Source: Mesotaenium endlicherianum (Eukaryota; Streptophyta; Zygnematophyceae; Zygnematales; Mesotaeniaceae). Taken from it: a DNA stretch of 60,207 nucleotides. Shown here piece by piece: positions 58,268 through 60,207 of this stretch; positions within the stretch are counted from its first letter, which is position 1, and each line of letters starts with the position of its first letter. Position numbers and translations under genes: made by a program. The notes beneath the pieces are model-generated. The model was not told the DNA's origin and did not search any database. It saw only the letters and a list, made by a program, of their open reading frames with translations. The stretch covers positions 277,561 through 337,767 of the forward strand of contig WELA01003365.1 in the NCBI GenBank assembly GCA_009602735.1, written 5' to 3'.

Positions 58268-60185
58268 GCAGCCTTTGCCTGGGCGATCTGCGCCCGGTGG
58301 GCGACGTCCCGGCGCTCGAGCAGATAAGTGCGCAGCCAGTAGTACACCGCCTGCAACACCTCACCCCCAAAGCAACAGCCCATCGTCAAGCCTGGCCCGT
58401 CATCAGCCGTTTGTGAAGTCGCGCAACAAGAGGAGCAAGGCACGCACGCGGGCACTCCCGCTCAGGGCCACGCCACTGACACGGAAGAAAACCACTGGTG
58501 TGTGCGCGCTTCTAGACACCGGCTGGAAGCCACTGACAGTACACGACTGAGAGAGTGTGGGACCTCCAACCACCACCGCTGACACTCCTGCACACGAAGG
58601 ATGAGCTAGAGTACCACACAGGACTCTCTAAGGCCAGGAACTTCAAATGTCGCCCTGCAAAAGAGCAAAAGCACACGCAAAGGAGAGCGAGGGCGGGGTT
58701 CAAAAGTGCGCGGGCGCGCACCTGGGGGTAGTGGTGCGCGAGCGAGATGAGCACGAGCTTGACGTGTGGATTCTCGGGCCGCTGCAGCGACAGCAGCAGC
58801 TGCGGGATCCACACGAGCCACACGCCAAAGGGCACGTGCGGCGTGTGCTTGTCGAACGCGCGCCCCACGGTGCCCTTGCCGTTGTCAAAGGAGAGCAGGT
58901 ACAGCACGCGCGCCAGGTAGTTGCGCCCCTGGCTGGACCCGTACCGCACGCCCTGCAGCAGGCAGGCCACTGCAAACTCCAGCCACGCCTGCTCGCCCGT
59001 CTCCTTGTACACCTGGTGCAGCACGCGCACGGGGACACGGGCAGAGGACGCCACGTTAGCACAGAGCGCTGCAATGTCAGCAAGCTGGCACACGGGCCGC
59101 GCCTTGCCACCCAGCACTATGAGGAGCTTGAAAAGCACGGTGAGGTGGGGAGTCGGTTAATTTGGGATACAGATGGCAGCGCACGAGGGGAGAAGAACTA
59201 GCTTGGTGTGTATTTCTGGTGTCACAGCAAAGGAGGGAGCAGAGGAGACGGTCCTTCGTATCACGGTGACATGGCACAGCCTGGCCCAGTCGAGTGCGAC
59301 CGCCTGCCTGTGTGGGCATTTTGCAGCCAGAACTTGTTCTGCCCCTGTCGTGATTGAGAAGTCCCACCCCCGATCACCTCGGTAAAGGAAGAAGGCCCCA
59401 ACACAAGCAAGTGGTGCCCTGTGAAAAAGACGCGGCAGCCCCATTCGAGCTAGCAGAACATGGTGCTCACTGGTGCTTACCAGCAGCAACTCACTGGCGG
59501 ACGGCTGTGTATGGCAACACAGGAGTGTGTTCTATATGGCCTGCTGGCTGCCGGCATCAATGGGCGGCTGGTGCATACGCGGCCCCGGCCCTGGGCTTGC
59601 CGTCGCCTGTGAGCAGCGGGGCGGGCATTGCTGGGCAGCTGCAGCACCAAGAGCAGAAGCTGCCCCCACCCAGAGCTCCCTGTAGGCAGTGGAACGGTGG
59701 GTATGAGCGAGGGCGTGGCAGTGGAGGGAAGTCCCAGGGAGGCCTCCCCCCCTCCAGCGTACCTGGTCGCAGTAGTTGCCCCAGGAGACCCAGCCCTTGG
59801 GGTGGTGGCGGAAGAGCGAGATGGCGGTGGCGTACGCCTGGTTGGCGTTCTCGCCCTCGCCCATGCGCTGGTACATCTCGCCCTTGAGGCGCCAGATCTC
59901 CGCCTTGTGCGCCACGGGGAAGTAGTCCAGGTTGCACGTGCTGATGGAGGCCAGGCCCGCCGCCAGCTCCTCGCCGCCGCCGCGCATGGCAATGTCGGCC
60001 TTGGCCTCCTCGCGGATCTTCACAAACGCCTCCTGCACCTCCATGGAGGGGAAGCCGTAGTAGCTGTTGAGCACGCGCTTGCACACCTCGGGCAGGCCGT
60101 GCTTGCGCGCCATGTACGCCAGCTTGTTCACGCTCCACGCCTTGTCGCGGTATCCCAGCTGCTGCAGCCGCTGGTCCGAGTAGTT
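52000..60185 (-). CDS. TRRAP: TRRAP/Tra1, C-terminal ~1,030 residues (FAT, pseudokinase, FATC)
   Basis: Eleven phase-consistent exons, right to left: 59763-60185, 58722-59012, 57583-58350, 56907-57224, 56000-56113, 55152-55430, 54582-54719, 53920-54184, 53324-53472, 52421-52621, 52000-52134. The gene continues beyond the right edge. FAT-domain landmarks are DKAWSVNKLAYMARK, MEVQEAFVKIREEAK, GWVSWGNYCDQ and ARVLYLLSFDNGKGTVGRAF. The kinase-fold part has LVGSDGSSRHFLVQT, PVPFRLTRNIQTFLTHFG, and ends with the FATC tail NLCLMDPTWHPWF. TRRAP is the large scaffold that brings activators to SAGA and NuA4 acetyltransferases. In the kinase fold the family loop GDRHxxN reads GGRSPNK and DFG is DFH, so it is a pseudokinase, as known for TRRAP. 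Exon 57583-58350 carries two polyGln runs and a long Gly/Pro/Gln-rich insert. Confidence 0.95.
55465..55560 (+). repeat. CA-rich microsatellite in a TRRAP intron
   Basis: (CA)n and (CACG)n runs between TRRAP exons 55152-55430 and 56000-56113. Long frames across it in several registers are artefacts. Confidence 0.85.
58178..58266 (-). repeat. CAG trinucleotide arrays coding two polyGln runs in TRRAP
   Basis: On the minus strand two CAG arrays encode 14 and 13 Gln separated by Leu-His. They lie just after the conserved YYWLRTYLLERRD helix, at the start of a low-complexity insert. Confidence 0.9.
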
Positions 60186-60207
60186 CTGCCATCTCTCTCC
60201 CCCCCCC

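Overview
The window is eukaryotic and belongs to the green plant lineage. The nuclear-type genes have GT-AG introns, many exons and long microsatellites. Between roughly 30.6 and 36.4 kb lies a plastid-type segment carrying rpoB (5' part), trnC-GCA, petN, trnT-GGU, psbD and psbC (5' part). The order rpoB(-)/trnC/petN/.../trnT/psbD-psbC is the streptophyte plastid arrangement, and a plastid petN next to trnC points away from chlorophytes. A streptophyte alga or early land plant is therefore my best guess; the species is not identifiable by eye. The sequence is a draft scaffold: five single N bases (111, 25007, 31808, 33313, 47116) mark contig joins, several flanked by the same bases on both sides, and one join leaves a 1,050-bp block printed twice.

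Layout. 1-2.5 kb: 5' end of a Ty3/gypsy-type retrotransposon (gag, primer-binding site, probable LTR), minus strand. 3.1-5.1 kb: intact single-exon TM9SF/nonaspanin. 5.8-7.6 kb: complete five-exon ARL2 GTPase (minus). 9.2-11.3 kb: exon-like blocks of an unrecognised gene. 12-21 kb: AT-rich and repeat-rich, with several diverged copies of two or three repeat families and a zinc-ribbon ORF interrupted by one in-frame TAG. 21.2-30.0 kb: a multi-exon gene of bacterial architecture, aminoglycoside-phosphotransferase-like kinase + M23/LytM peptidase + class III aminotransferase. 30.6-36.4 kb: plastid segment. 36.4-42.6 kb: mostly non-coding, with a LEA-like exon and a fascin-like beta-trefoil gene. 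42.7-44.3 kb: a small single-pass membrane protein (SelS/VIMP-like) with two tandem, phase-matched alternative last exons. 45.7-50.7 kb: a HESO1-type terminal uridylyltransferase. 52.0-60.2 kb (minus, convergent with HESO1): the C-terminal ~1,030 residues of TRRAP/Tra1, running off the right edge.

The most unusual system is the three-domain fusion at 21.2-30.0 kb. Its exons join in phase and its frames are mostly open, yet each domain seems to have lost a key catalytic or metal/cofactor residue: the kinase HGD aspartate is Arg, the first M23 zinc His is Arg, and the PLP-binding Lys of the aminotransferase is Glu. Either this is a retained triple pseudoenzyme, or a gene early in decay. Second in interest are the duplicated terminal exons at 42.7-43.8 kb and the embedded, truncated plastid block.

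The nuclear genes shown do not form one pathway. TRRAP (chromatin acetylation scaffold), HESO1 (RNA uridylation), ARL2 (tubulin cofactor/traffic), TM9SF (endomembrane) and SelS-like (ER) are housekeeping genes that happen to be neighbours. Exon coordinates below were read from splice consensus, phase continuity and family resemblance by eye; no alignment or database search was run.
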